NCBI RefSeq assembly: GCF_026343295.1
Contig: NZ_JAPELY010000001.1
Coordinates: 868,001-932,000 of the forward strand
DNA from: Streptomyces sp. NBC_00083
GTDB lineage: Bacteria; Actinomycetota; Actinomycetes; Streptomycetales; Streptomycetaceae
Direction: 5' to 3'
Length of the DNA stretch: 64,000 nucleotides
Shown: positions 56,580 to 64,000 of the stretch, in pieces
How positions within the stretch are numbered: the stretch's first letter is position 1
Layout of the letters: every line of letters starts with the position of its first letter
Translations under genes and position numbers: made by a program
The notes under the pieces: model-generated
What the model was told of the DNA's origin: nothing
The model's input: the letters and a program-made list of their open reading frames with translations, nothing else
Database searches by the model: none

Positions 56580-59027
56580 GTGTACGTCCCCAACGGCCTC
56601 GCCCGCGCAGCGATCCGGTTCAGGCCCTCCGCGTTCGGCGGGACCTTCGTCGCGCTGGCCATGGCCGCGATGATCGTCTCCGCCTGTGGGCTGCTGCTCG
56701 CGACCGGGATCACCGCATCCGTCCCGCCGCAGCGCTACGCCGGCGCCCCCGTCGTGGTCGCCGCCGATCAGAACCTGCGGTACACCATCGGGTCGGGTGA
56801 GGACCGGGACGACGAGGCGCTCGCCCTGCCCGACCGGGCCCGCGTCGACGGCTCCCTGGTCGCCCAGGTCGCCGCCGCACCCGGCGCCGCCGCGGCCATC
56901 GCCGATCTCGGCATCCCCGTGCGCACGGGCGAGGGACGCGCGCCCGTCACCGCGTACACCTGGGCCTCCACCGCCTTCACCGGCACCGAGCCCAGCTCCG
57001 GCGCCGCGCCCCGCCCCGGCGAGATCGTCACCGCGCGCGGCACCGTGGGGGAGCGGATCACCCTCGAAACCCCGGGCGGCACACGGGAGTTCAGGATCTC
57101 CGGCACCGCCGGCGCCCCCGGCACCGACGCCGTCTGGCTGAACGACGCCGACGCCCGCGCCCTGTCCGGCCACCCCGGCAGGATCGACGCGATCGCCGTG
57201 CTCCCGCGGCCCGGCACCTCCACCGACGCCCTGGCCGCCCAGGTACGGCACGCCCTCGCGGGGCGGGCACTCGTGCACACCGGCGACGACCGGGCCACCG
57301 TCGAGGACAGGAGCCTCGCCGAGGCGAAGGAGGGGCTCATCGGGATCGGCGGCTCGTTCGGCGGCGTCGCCACGATGGTCGCCGTGTTCACCGCCGCCGG
57401 CACCGTCGCGCTCTCCGTCGGCCAGCGCCGCCGCGAGTACGCCCTGCTGCGCGCCATCGGCGCCACCCCGCGGCAGATCCGCCGCACCATCGCCACCGAG
57501 GCCCTGCTCGTCGCGCCGCTCGCCGGGGTGCTCGGCTGTCTGCCCGGAGTCGCCCTCGCCACCTGGTGGTTCGGCCAGCTCCGCGACAAGGGCGCGATCC
57601 CGCCGGCCGTGGACCTCTCGATCACCCCGCTGCCCCTGCTCATCGCCGTCGCGGCCACCGTCCTGACCGCCCTGTGCGCCGGGGCCGCCGCGGCCCGCCG
57701 CCCCTCGAAGATCAAGCCGGGCCAGGCGCTCGCCGAGTCCGCGGCGGAACGGCTGCGCCCCGGCTGGATCCGTACGCCGCTCGGCGTCCTCGCCGCCATC
57801 GGCGGCTGCGCGTGTGCGGGGCTCGCCGCATCCGAGACCGGGGAGAACGCCGCCAACGCGGCGCTCGGCATCGTCATGCTCTTCATGGTCGCGGTCGGCC
57901 TGCTCGGACCGCTGATCGCCCGCGGCTGCGCCGCCCTCCTCGGGCTTCCGCTGCGCGCGGCGGGCGCCCCCGGCTCACTGGCCGCCGCCAACACCCGTAC
58001 CAACGCCCGCAGGCTGGCCTCGGCGATCACTCCGATCGTGCTCGCCATGGCCTTCTCGTCCGTCCTCGTCTTCATGCACACCAGCGAGGACCGGGCCGTC
58101 GAGGATCAGCAGCGGGCCGGCATCATCGCGGACCAGGTCGTCACCGACCCGGCGGGCCTGCCCTTCGACGCGGTCGCCCGCGCCGCCGCCACCCCCGGTG
58201 TCAAGAAGGCCGTCGGCCTCACCCGCAGCTCCGTCCTCGTCCCGAAGGCCGGCTCCGGCGACACCCCGCAGGAGGTCTCCGCGCAGGGCGTCACCGGCAC
58301 CGGCGCCGACCTCGCCGAGGTCCAGGACCTGGGCCTGCGCGCCGGATCCCTGACCGCGCTCGTCCCGGGCACGGTCGCCGTCGACACCGCCCTCGCCACC
58401 GCGGCACACGTACGCCCCGGAGACCGCCTCGCGCTCGTCCTGCCCGACGGCGCCAAGGCCGCCCCGAAGGTCGTGGCCACCTACGACCGCGGTCTCGGCC
58501 TCGCCCGAACGACCTTCCCCCAGGCCGACTTGACGACCCACCTGAGCGCCCCGAACCCCACCACCCTGCTCACCCGGGCCGCCCCCGCCGCCGCCGGCCC
58601 CCTCGCAGCCTTCGGCCGGGTCACCGACGCCGCCGGCTACGCCACCGCGCAGAGCACGGAACGCGAGGTCAACGCCTGGGCCAACACCGTCATGGCCGCG
58701 GTGCTCGGCGGCTTCGCGGCCGTCGCCGCCGTCAACACCCTGGTGATGACGGTCCTCGACCGCCGCCGCGAACTCGGCACCCTGCGCCTGATCGGCACCA
58801 CCCGCCGCCAAGTCCTCGGCATGATCCGCTGGGAGGCGCTCCTGGTGGTCGCGGCCGGCGTCGTCATCGGCAGCGCCATCGCCCTGGCCACCCTCGTTCC
58901 CATGGTGAACGGCCTGACCGGCCGCGACCCCTACATACCGCCGCTCCTGTACGGCTCGTTCGCGGGCGCCGTCCTCGTCCTGGGCCTCGTCGCGACCTCC
59001 CTCCCGGCCAGGGCGGCGCTGAAATGA
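56580..59027 (+). CDS. ABC transporter permease with two FtsX domains
   Basis: An 815-aa permease with an N-terminal span (FGGTFVALAMAAMIVSACGL), a large extracytoplasmic domain, an FtsX core with about three spans (GQRRREYALLRAIGATPRQI at about 305), a middle set of spans, a second extracytoplasmic domain and a final FtsX core (DRRRELGTLRLIGTTRRQVL). It fits the ATPase upstream. GTG 56580 follows AGGAG at 4-5 nt, just after the last repeat unit; an ATG 25 codons upstream lies in the repeats and is rejected. Confidence 0.9.
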   Translation: MYVPNGLARAAIRFRPSAFGGTFVALAMAAMIVSACGLLLATGITASVPPQRYAGAPVVVAADQNLRYTIGSGEDRDDEALALPDRARVDGSLVAQVAAAPGAAAAIADLGIPVRTGEGRAPVTAYTWASTAFTGTEPSSGAAPRPGEIVTARGTVGERITLETPGGTREFRISGTAGAPGTDAVWLNDADARALSGHPGRIDAIAVLPRPGTSTDALAAQVRHALAGRALVHTGDDRATVEDRSLAEAKEGLIGIGGSFGGVATMVAVFTAAGTVALSVGQRRREYALLRAIGATPRQIRRTIATEALLVAPLAGVLGCLPGVALATWWFGQLRDKGAIPPAVDLSITPLPLLIAVAATVLTALCAGAAAARRPSKIKPGQALAESAAERLRPGWIRTPLGVLAAIGGCACAGLAASETGENAANAALGIVMLFMVAVGLLGPLIARGCAALLGLPLRAAGAPGSLAAANTRTNARRLASAITPIVLAMAFSSVLVFMHTSEDRAVEDQQRAGIIADQVVTDPAGLPFDAVARAAATPGVKKAVGLTRSSVLVPKAGSGDTPQEVSAQGVTGTGADLAEVQDLGLRAGSLTALVPGTVAVDTALATAAHVRPGDRLALVLPDGAKAAPKVVATYDRGLGLARTTFPQADLTTHLSAPNPTTLLTRAAPAAAGPLAAFGRVTDAAGYATAQSTEREVNAWANTVMAAVLGGFAAVAAVNTLVMTVLDRRRELGTLRLIGTTRRQVLGMIRWEALLVVAAGVVIGSAIALATLVPMVNGLTGRDPYIPPLLYGSFAGAVLVLGLVATSLPARAALK

Positions 59028-59055
59028 GCCCGGGGCCCGCCGTAGAGTCGCGGAC

Positions 59056-59520
59056 ATGTCCCACGCGAAGCCGATGATGACCCTCGCCGAGGTCGAGACC
59101 GCAGCTCGGGCCGCCCACGCGGGCCAGCGCGACAAGGCCGGCCGTCCCTACACCGAACACCTCGCCGCCGTGGCCGAGGGAGTCCGGGCCAGGGGCGGCT
59201 CCGAGGACCAGATCAAGGCGGCCTGGCTGCACGACGCGATCGAGGACGACGCGCTCTCCCTGCAGTGGCTGGAATCCGCCGAACTCCCCGCGCGCGTCAA
59301 GGAGTTGGTGCTCGCCATGACCAAACTCCCAGGCGAGCCACTGGAGTCGTACGCCCGGCGCATCCGTTCCACCGAGGGCGCCCTGCTCATCAAGGAGTCG
59401 GACCTCGCACACAACACCGACCCGGCCCGCCTCGCCGTCCTCGACGCGGCGACCCGGGCCCGCCTGACGGCCAAGTACGCCGAGGTGCGCCGCCTGCTGG
59501 GCCTCGCCGAGCCCGGGTAG
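59056..59520 (+). CDS. small HD-domain hydrolase, probable small alarmone hydrolase
   Basis: A 154-aa HD-domain protein whose residues follow the SpoT/MESH1 hydrolase pattern: His35 (YTEHLAAV), His59-Asp60 (AWLHDAIED), Glu63-Asp64 and Asp116 with Asn120 (KESDLAHN). MESH1-type enzymes remove the 3'-pyrophosphate of (p)ppGpp. The length is slightly short but complete. TAGAGT (59043-59048) lies 7 nt before the ATG: likely leaderless. Other HD phosphohydrolase activities remain possible. Confidence 0.75.
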   Translation: MSHAKPMMTLAEVETAARAAHAGQRDKAGRPYTEHLAAVAEGVRARGGSEDQIKAAWLHDAIEDDALSLQWLESAELPARVKELVLAMTKLPGEPLESYARRIRSTEGALLIKESDLAHNTDPARLAVLDAATRARLTAKYAEVRRLLGLAEPG

Positions 59521-59680
59521 GGTGCGGACCGGTTGGCCTGATTCGCCTGATCGTTGGCGTTGGCGATGCGTCACCGGGGAACAACCACAGGGGTGTTGGT
59601 GGCACGATAGTCACCGTGGGGGTGTGGGCGGCATGCTCCCGGGCCGGCAAGGCGGACCGACCAAGGGTGTGTGATCAGTT

Positions 59681-59875
59681 GTGGCCATCTCACTGTCAGT
59701 GGTGCTGTTGTTGGCGGTCGTCCTCGTGGTGCTGATCCGAGGCGGCTCCATGAAGGCCGGACCGGCCATCGTCGCCATACTGTTCGGCTTCTTCCTGGCC
59801 TCGACGGGCATGGCCCCCTCGATCCAGCACTTCCTCGACTCAATAGCTCAGTCGATCAACCAGATCAAGTTCTGA
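59681..59875 (+). CDS. small membrane protein (64 aa)
   Basis: Two hydrophobic helices (SLSVVLLLAVVLVVLIR and AIVAILFGFFLASTGMAP) and a short amphipathic tail ending NQIKF. GTG 59681, AAGGGTG further upstream. It has the look of a conserved Streptomyces small protein near tig; function unknown. Confidence 0.7.
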   Translation: MAISLSVVLLLAVVLVVLIRGGSMKAGPAIVAILFGFFLASTGMAPSIQHFLDSIAQSINQIKF

Positions 59876-59907
59876 CCGCGGCCCCGGCCCGGCCCGGCAT
59901 ACAGGAA

Positions 59908-59940
59908 GAGCCGGTCGCCGCGTGACGCGGCTACCGGCTC
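59908..59940 (+). terminator. terminator of small membrane protein gene
   Basis: 15-bp stem with one mismatch (GAGCCGGTCGCCGCG / CGCGGCTACCGGCTC) around TGA. Confidence 0.8.
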
Positions 59941-59970
59941 CGACCTGCTCATCAACTGCTTGTTCCCGCT

Positions 59971-60044
59971 TGGAGCGGGCGACGGGAATCGAACCCGCGT
60001 AACTAGTTTGGAAGACTAGCGCTCTACCATTGAGCTACGCCCGC
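59971..60044 (-). tRNA. tRNA-Gly(UCC)
   Basis: Full cloverleaf on the minus strand: acceptor GCGGGCG/CGCCCGC, D-loop AGCTCAATGGTAGAGC, anticodon loop CTTCCAA (anticodon TCC, reads GGA), T-arm GCGGGTTCGATTCCCGT. The 3' CCA is encoded (59973-59971). Confidence 0.97.
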
Positions 60045-60247
60045 AAGCACCGCGCCGCAGGTCATGGCGACCGCGACACGTAGAGCATCGTAGCGGGTCA
60101 CCCCCCGCCCGCGCACACCGCGCCCCGACGCGGTCGCGCGTGCGGAGTCGGGGACCGCTCGGCCGGTGGCGCGAATGCCACGGGTGGCGTCGGCGACGGA
60201 GCGGCCGACGTGCTCGCCGCGGGCATGTACCCTACGTCTCGCACCGA

Positions 60248-60324
60248 CGGGGTGTGGCGCAGCTTGGTAGCGCGTCCGCTTTGGGAGCGGAAGGCCGTGG
60301 GTTCAAATCCCGCCACCCCGACCA
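60248..60324 (+). tRNA. tRNA-Pro(UGG)
   Basis: Cloverleaf with acceptor CGGGGTG/CACCCCG, D-arm GCGCAGCTTGGTAGCGC, anticodon stem TCCGC/GCGGA with loop TTTGGGA (anticodon TGG, reads CCA) and T-arm GTGGGTTCAAATCCCGC. CCA encoded at 60322-60324. Confidence 0.97.
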
Positions 60325-60501
60325 CGTCACCGGCGTCGATCTCCACGTAGCAAGATCACATTGTGGGTGGCATCCCGCTTGCGGTTACTATGCAAGCTGC
60401 GTGCCCGTGTGTCTGATGAATCCGATGTACCGGGCCCCATCCGCTCCAGACCGTCGGTCTGCGGCAGAACCCCAAGAAGTCAGCCACAAGGAGACCGAAC
60501 C

Positions 60502-61893
60502 GTGAAGAGCGCCGTGGAGACCCTGAACCCGACTCGGGTTCGGCTCACTGTCGAGGTGCCCTTCGAGGAGCTCAAGGACAGCCTCGACGCGGCGTACAAG
60601 AAGATCAACCAGCAGGTCACGGTCAAGGGCTTCCGTAAGGGCAAGATCCCGGCCCGAGTGATCGACCAGCGGTTCGGTCGTGGCGCCGTGCTCGAAGAGG
60701 CCGTCAATGACGCGCTTCCGAAGTTCTACACCGAGGCGATCAACGAGGCGGAGCTCAACCCGCTGGGTCAGCCCGAGGTCGACATCACCGAGCTGAAGGA
60801 CGGCGAGACGCTGAACTTCACCGCGGAGGTCGACATCCGCCCGACCATCGAGATCCCGGACTACTCCGGCATCGAGGTCACCGTTGACGCCGTCGAGGTC
60901 AGCGACGAGGACGTCGAGAAGTCCGTGGAGCAGCTCCGCGAGCGCTTCGCCTCGACCTCCCCCGTCGAGCGTGCCGCCGAGGACGGCGACGTCGTCACGA
61001 TCGACCTGCAGGCCAAGGTCGACGGCGAGGTCCTGGAGGACGGCGTGGCCGAGGGTGTCTCGTACACCATCGGTTCCGGCGAGCTCCTCGAAGGCATCGA
61101 CGAGGCCGTGAAGGGCCTGGAGGCCGGTGGCGAGGCCACCTTCACCTCCGAGCTCAAGGGCGGCTCGGCCGAGGGCAAGGAGGCCGAGGTCACCGTCAAG
61201 GTCACCCAGGTCGCCGCCCGTGAACTGCCCGCCCTGGACGACGACTTCGCGCAGCTCGCGTCGGAGTTCGACACCCTGGACGAGCTCAAGGCCGACAGCC
61301 GCAAGCGCCTCGAGAACATGAAGCAGTACGACCAGGCCACCCAGGCCCAGGAGCGCGTCCTCGACGAGCTCCTGAAGCTGGCCGAGGTCCCGATCCCCGA
61401 GAAGCTCCTCGCGGACGAGATCCAGACCCGCAAGCACAACCTCGAGCACCACCAGCTCGGCCAGATGGGCATCGACCTCGCCAAGTACCTGGAGATCCAG
61501 GGCAAGACCGAGGAAGAGTTCACCGCCGAGACCGAGGAGCAGGCGGTCAAGGGCATCAAGACGCAGTTCATCCTGGACGAGCTCGTCAACAAGGAGAAGC
61601 TGAACGTCAACCAGGAGGAGCTCACCGAGCACCTCATGCGGCGTGCGCAGTCCTCCGGCATGAGCCCCGACCAGTTCGCCCAGGCCGTCGTCGAGGGTGG
61701 CCAGGTGCCGATGCTCGTCGGCGAGGTCGCCCGCGGCAAGGCGCTCGCCGTCGTCGTCGAGGCCGCCAAGGTGACCGACACCAACGGTGAGGTCGTCGAC
61801 CTGGAGGACGACGCCGAGGACGAGACCGCCGAGACGGTCGCCGCCGACGCCGAGCCCGCCGAGGCCGAGGCCGCGGAGAAGACCGAGGCCTGA
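60502..61893 (+). CDS. tig: trigger factor
   Basis: A 463-aa ribosome-bound chaperone and prolyl isomerase. The ribosome-binding signature [19 protein letters not shown] is at about 41-60; the FKBP-like domain is at about 150-245 and the C-terminal chaperone arms follow, with an acidic tail rich in Glu/Ala after residue 430. GTG 60502 follows AAGGAG at 8 nt. It precedes clpP1P2X as in other bacteria, linking folding and degradation of new proteins. Confidence 0.97.
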   Translation: MKSAVETLNPTRVRLTVEVPFEELKDSLDAAYKKINQQVTVKGFRKGKIPARVIDQRFGRGAVLEEAVNDALPKFYTEAINEAELNPLGQPEVDITELKDGETLNFTAEVDIRPTIEIPDYSGIEVTVDAVEVSDEDVEKSVEQLRERFASTSPVERAAEDGDVVTIDLQAKVDGEVLEDGVAEGVSYTIGSGELLEGIDEAVKGLEAGGEATFTSELKGGSAEGKEAEVTVKVTQVAARELPALDDDFAQLASEFDTLDELKADSRKRLENMKQYDQATQAQERVLDELLKLAEVPIPEKLLADEIQTRKHNLEHHQLGQMGIDLAKYLEIQGKTEEEFTAETEEQAVKGIKTQFILDELVNKEKLNVNQEELTEHLMRRAQSSGMSPDQFAQAVVEGGQVPMLVGEVARGKALAVVVEAAKVTDTNGEVVDLEDDAEDETAETVAADAEPAEAEAAEKTEA

Positions 61894-61911
61894 GCCTCGC
61901 CATGACCCGCC

Positions 61912-61945
61912 CAAGGGCCCGTACGCAGCCGCGTACGGGCCCTTG
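61912..61945 (+). terminator. terminator of tig
   Basis: Perfect 15-bp stem CAAGGGCCCGTACGC / GCGTACGGGCCCTTG with AGCC loop. Confidence 0.92.
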
Positions 61946-61972
61946 TCCGTAGCCGATTCCCCTTCAACCACC

Positions 61973-61989
61973 TTGCGCTCCGAGCGAAC
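61973..61989 (+). promoter_or_regulatory. ClgR box of clpP1P2
   Basis: TTGCGCTCCGAGCGAAC contains CGC-N5-GCG, the consensus of the activator ClgR that controls clpP1P2 in Streptomyces and Corynebacterium. It ends 145 bp before clpP1. Confidence 0.75.
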
Positions 61990-62134
61990 AGTTCGGGAAC
62001 CGGGATGGCGTTGTCCCACCTGCGCGTTAGGGTCCATGAATACGAGGGTGGTGGAGTCTGGCGAGCCGGAGTCCGCGCCCCCGGAACGAAGACGCTGAGA
62101 CGGCCGAAGCCGTCAGAGACGAGCAGGTGGATAC

Positions 62135-62755
62135 GTGACGAATCTGATGCCTTACGCCGCCGGTGAGCCGTCCCTCGGTGGTGGCCTCGGTGACCAGGTC
62201 TACAGCCGACTGCTCAACGACCGCATCATCTTCCTCGGCCAGCAGGTCGACGACGAGATCGCCAACAAGATCACCGCCCAGATGCTCCTCCTGGCCGCTG
62301 CCGACCAGGACAAGGACATCTACCTCTACATCAACAGCCCCGGTGGCTCGGTGACGGCCGGCATGGCCGTCTACGACACCATGCAGTACATCCAGAACGA
62401 CGTGGTCACCATCGGCATGGGCATGGCCGCCTCGATGGGCCAGTTCCTGCTGACCGGTGGCGCCGCGGGCAAGCGCTTCGCGCTCCCCAACACCGACATC
62501 CTGATGCACCAGGGCTCCGCCGGCATCGGCGGCACCGCCTCCGACATCAAGATCCAGGCCGAGTACCTGATCCGTACGAAGAAGCGCATGGCGGAGATCA
62601 CTGCCGCGCACTCCGGCCAGACCGTCGAGACGATCATCCGCGACGGCGACCGCGACCGCTGGTACACGGCGGAGGAGGCCAAGGAGTACGGCCTCATCGA
62701 CGAGATCATCTCCGCTGCCTCGGGCGTTCCGGGCGGCGGCGGCACCGGGGTCTGA
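62135..62755 (+). CDS. clpP1: ATP-dependent Clp protease proteolytic subunit ClpP1
   Basis: A 206-aa serine protease subunit. The triad is Ser100 (GMAASMGQ), His125 (LMHQGS) and probably Asp174 (GDRDRW). Heptameric rings pair with ClpP2 and load from ClpX or ClpC. GTG 62135 follows a GAGCAGGTGG region. Followed by clpP2 after 61 bp, one operon. Confidence 0.97.
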   Translation: MTNLMPYAAGEPSLGGGLGDQVYSRLLNDRIIFLGQQVDDEIANKITAQMLLLAAADQDKDIYLYINSPGGSVTAGMAVYDTMQYIQNDVVTIGMGMAASMGQFLLTGGAAGKRFALPNTDILMHQGSAGIGGTASDIKIQAEYLIRTKKRMAEITAAHSGQTVETIIRDGDRDRWYTAEEAKEYGLIDEIISAASGVPGGGGTGV

Positions 62756-62816
62756 TCCCCCGACGCGCACCGCTACCCCTGCCCACTTGAACGCCACCAG
62801 GATGGTGAACACCCCC

Positions 62817-63485
62817 ATGAGCAACTTCAACTCGGCCCCCGCGAACGGCCTCTACACCGGTCCGCAGGTCGACAACCGCTACATCGTCCCGCGCTTCGTC
62901 GAGCGCACCTCGCAGGGCGTGCGCGAGTACGACCCGTACGCGAAGCTCTTCGAGGAGCGCGTGATCTTCCTCGGCGTGCAGATCGACGACGCGTCCGCCA
63001 ACGACGTGATGGCGCAGCTCCTGTGCCTGGAGTCGATGGACCCGGACCGCGACATCTCGATCTACATCAACAGCCCGGGTGGTTCCTTCACCGCCCTCAC
63101 GGCGATCTACGACACGATGCAGTTCGTGAAGCCCGACATCCAGACGGTCTGCATGGGCCAGGCGGCCTCCGCCGCCGCCGTCCTGCTCGCCGCCGGCACG
63201 CCGGGCAAGCGCATGGCGCTGCCCAACGCGCGCGTCCTGATCCACCAGCCCTCGGGCGGCACCGGCCGTGAGCAGCTCTCCGACCTGGAGATCGCGGCCA
63301 ACGAGATCCTCCGGATGCGTACGCAGCTGGAGGACATGCTGGCCAAGCACTCGACGACGCCGATCGAGAAGATCCGCGACGACATCGAGCGCGACAAGAT
63401 CCTCACGGCCGAGGACGCGCTGTCCTACGGCCTGGTGGACCAGATCGTTTCCACCCGCAAGACGACGACCTCCGCGGCCGCCTGA
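62817..63485 (+). CDS. clpP2: ATP-dependent Clp protease proteolytic subunit ClpP2
   Basis: A 222-aa ClpP with Ser118 ([10 protein letters not shown]) and His143 (LIHQPSGG) of the triad. The N-terminus [20 protein letters not shown] is typical of Streptomyces ClpP2. ATG 62817 is preferred; ATG 62802 would add five residues. It forms the mixed ClpP1P2 barrel with its neighbour. Confidence 0.96.
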   Translation: MSNFNSAPANGLYTGPQVDNRYIVPRFVERTSQGVREYDPYAKLFEERVIFLGVQIDDASANDVMAQLLCLESMDPDRDISIYINSPGGSFTALTAIYDTMQFVKPDIQTVCMGQAASAAAVLLAAGTPGKRMALPNARVLIHQPSGGTGREQLSDLEIAANEILRMRTQLEDMLAKHSTTPIEKIRDDIERDKILTAEDALSYGLVDQIVSTRKTTTSAAA

Positions 63486-63498
63486 GCCGCTTCGGCGA

Positions 63499-63536
63499 CC
63501 TTGGCGCGGTCCACGCACAAGTGAACCGCGCCAAGG
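63499..63536 (+). terminator. terminator or attenuator between clpP2 and clpX
   Basis: Perfect 12-bp stem CCTTGGCGCGGT / ACCGCGCCAAGG with a 14-nt loop. It would end or limit read-through into clpX, which may have its own promoter in the following 120 bp (TACCGT near 63563). Confidence 0.65.
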
Positions 63537-63661
63537 GGGGCCCGAACGAGGGGCTCGGCAAGGTACCGTCGGTAGGGGGTCTGGGGGCGTCCCCCCGGAC
63601 AACGCAGTAGGCACCAGGAGGCGGCGCACATGGCGTCTCCCAGGCGAAGGGGAAGCACCTC

Positions 63662-64000
63662 GTGGCACGCATCGGTGACGGCGGCGACCTGCTCAAGTGC
63701 TCGTTCTGCGGAAAGAGCCAGAAGCAGGTGAAGAAGCTCATCGCAGGCCCCGGTGTGTACATCTGCGACGAGTGCATCGACCTCTGCAACGAGATCATCG
63801 AGGAGGAGCTCGCCGAGTCCTCCGAGGTGCGGTGGGAGGAACTCCCCAAGCCGCGCGAGATCTACGAGTTCCTCGAGGGGTACGTCGTCGGGCAGGAGCC
63901 CGCGAAGAAGGCCCTCTCGGTGGCGGTCTACAACCACTACAAGCGCGTACAGGCCGGCGAGAACGGCGGCGGCACGGGCCGCGACGACGCGATCGAGCTC
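63662..64000 (+). CDS. clpX: Clp protease ATP-binding subunit ClpX (partial)
   Basis: The first 113 residues of ClpX; the gene continues past the window. The N-terminal zinc-binding domain has its four Cys ([20 protein letters not shown]), and the AAA region begins at [23 protein letters not shown] 63662 with a GGGGA site at 8 nt. ClpX unfolds substrates for ClpP1P2. Confidence 0.97.
   Translation, partial: MARIGDGGDLLKCSFCGKSQKQVKKLIAGPGVYICDECIDLCNEIIEEELAESSEVRWEELPKPREIYEFLEGYVVGQEPAKKALSVAVYNHYKRVQAGENGGGTGRDDAIEL

Noticed and set aside
56171..56713. 180-codon leftward frame with repeated GARGCSLCAAPPRWARVAG peptide
   Set aside because: It is simply the tandem DNA repeat read in an open frame; unit lengths of 79 and 84 bp change the phase and there is no ribosome site.

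Overview
The window looks like a chromosomal segment of a Streptomyces. GC content is very high, third codon positions are almost all G or C, GTG starts are common, and many genes carry a -10 hexamer 6-8 nt before the start codon with no Shine-Dalgarno sequence (leaderless). The order tig-clpP1-clpP2-clpX at the right end, preceded by a CGC-N5-GCG box of the ClgR type, matches Streptomyces core chromosome. No phage, plasmid, IS element or CRISPR array was seen. The genus call rests on recognised gene order and families, not on a database search.

Left part (1-8570): the start of a membrane protein resembling GlnX, cut by the window edge; then a six-gene leftward operon csnR-csnE-csnF-csnG-csnH-csnK for uptake and breakdown of chitosan-derived sugars. 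A 15-bp operator-like palindrome lies just upstream of the ROK repressor gene. A HEAT-repeat-like protein follows.

8571-28220 is more accessory. It holds a possible MFS fragment, a tiny membrane protein, an orphan DUF4157 protein with a C-terminal domain that looks like a papain-fold enzyme, a methyltransferase, an MscS channel, an HNH nuclease, a GH84 enzyme with an altered catalytic pair, and a 50-aa repeat peptide coupled to malQ. It continues with a MarR/MFS divergent pair with a 28-bp operator, two EamA transporters, a LysR regulator, an aldo/keto reductase with a microsatellite-like insert, a lone allantoicase, and a membrane-anchored protein of unknown function.

28300-44325 is rich in proteolysis and stress genes: two aminopeptidase N paralogues (pepN), aspartate-semialdehyde dehydrogenase, a secreted M28 peptidase, a large secreted subtilase, a NUDIX hydrolase, a DUF559-like protein, a mycothiol-type nitroreductase/DsbA-like protein, and sodF with a recognisable Nur box (nickel-responsive repression). 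44507-50931 contains three AroP-type amino acid permeases interleaved with bioY and a PLP-dependent dehydratase.

51112-64000 is mostly housekeeping: an RpiB-type isomerase, a Nei-type DNA glycosylase, an Eis-type acetyltransferase, a PP2C phosphatase, an ABC exporter pair split by a tandem repeat array, a probable small alarmone hydrolase, a small membrane protein, tRNA-Gly(UCC), tRNA-Pro(UGG), trigger factor, and ClpP1, ClpP2 and the start of ClpX.

A family of dispersed and tandem intergenic repeats occurs at three places (about 31.0-31.6 kb, 43.2-43.6 kb, 55.9-56.5 kb). The observations most worth a second look are the 50-aa 3x12-residue repeat peptide before malQ, the two-domain DUF4157 protein, the shared palindrome upstream of allantoicase and an EamA transporter, the candidate small ORF between a permease and bioY, and the repeat arrays.
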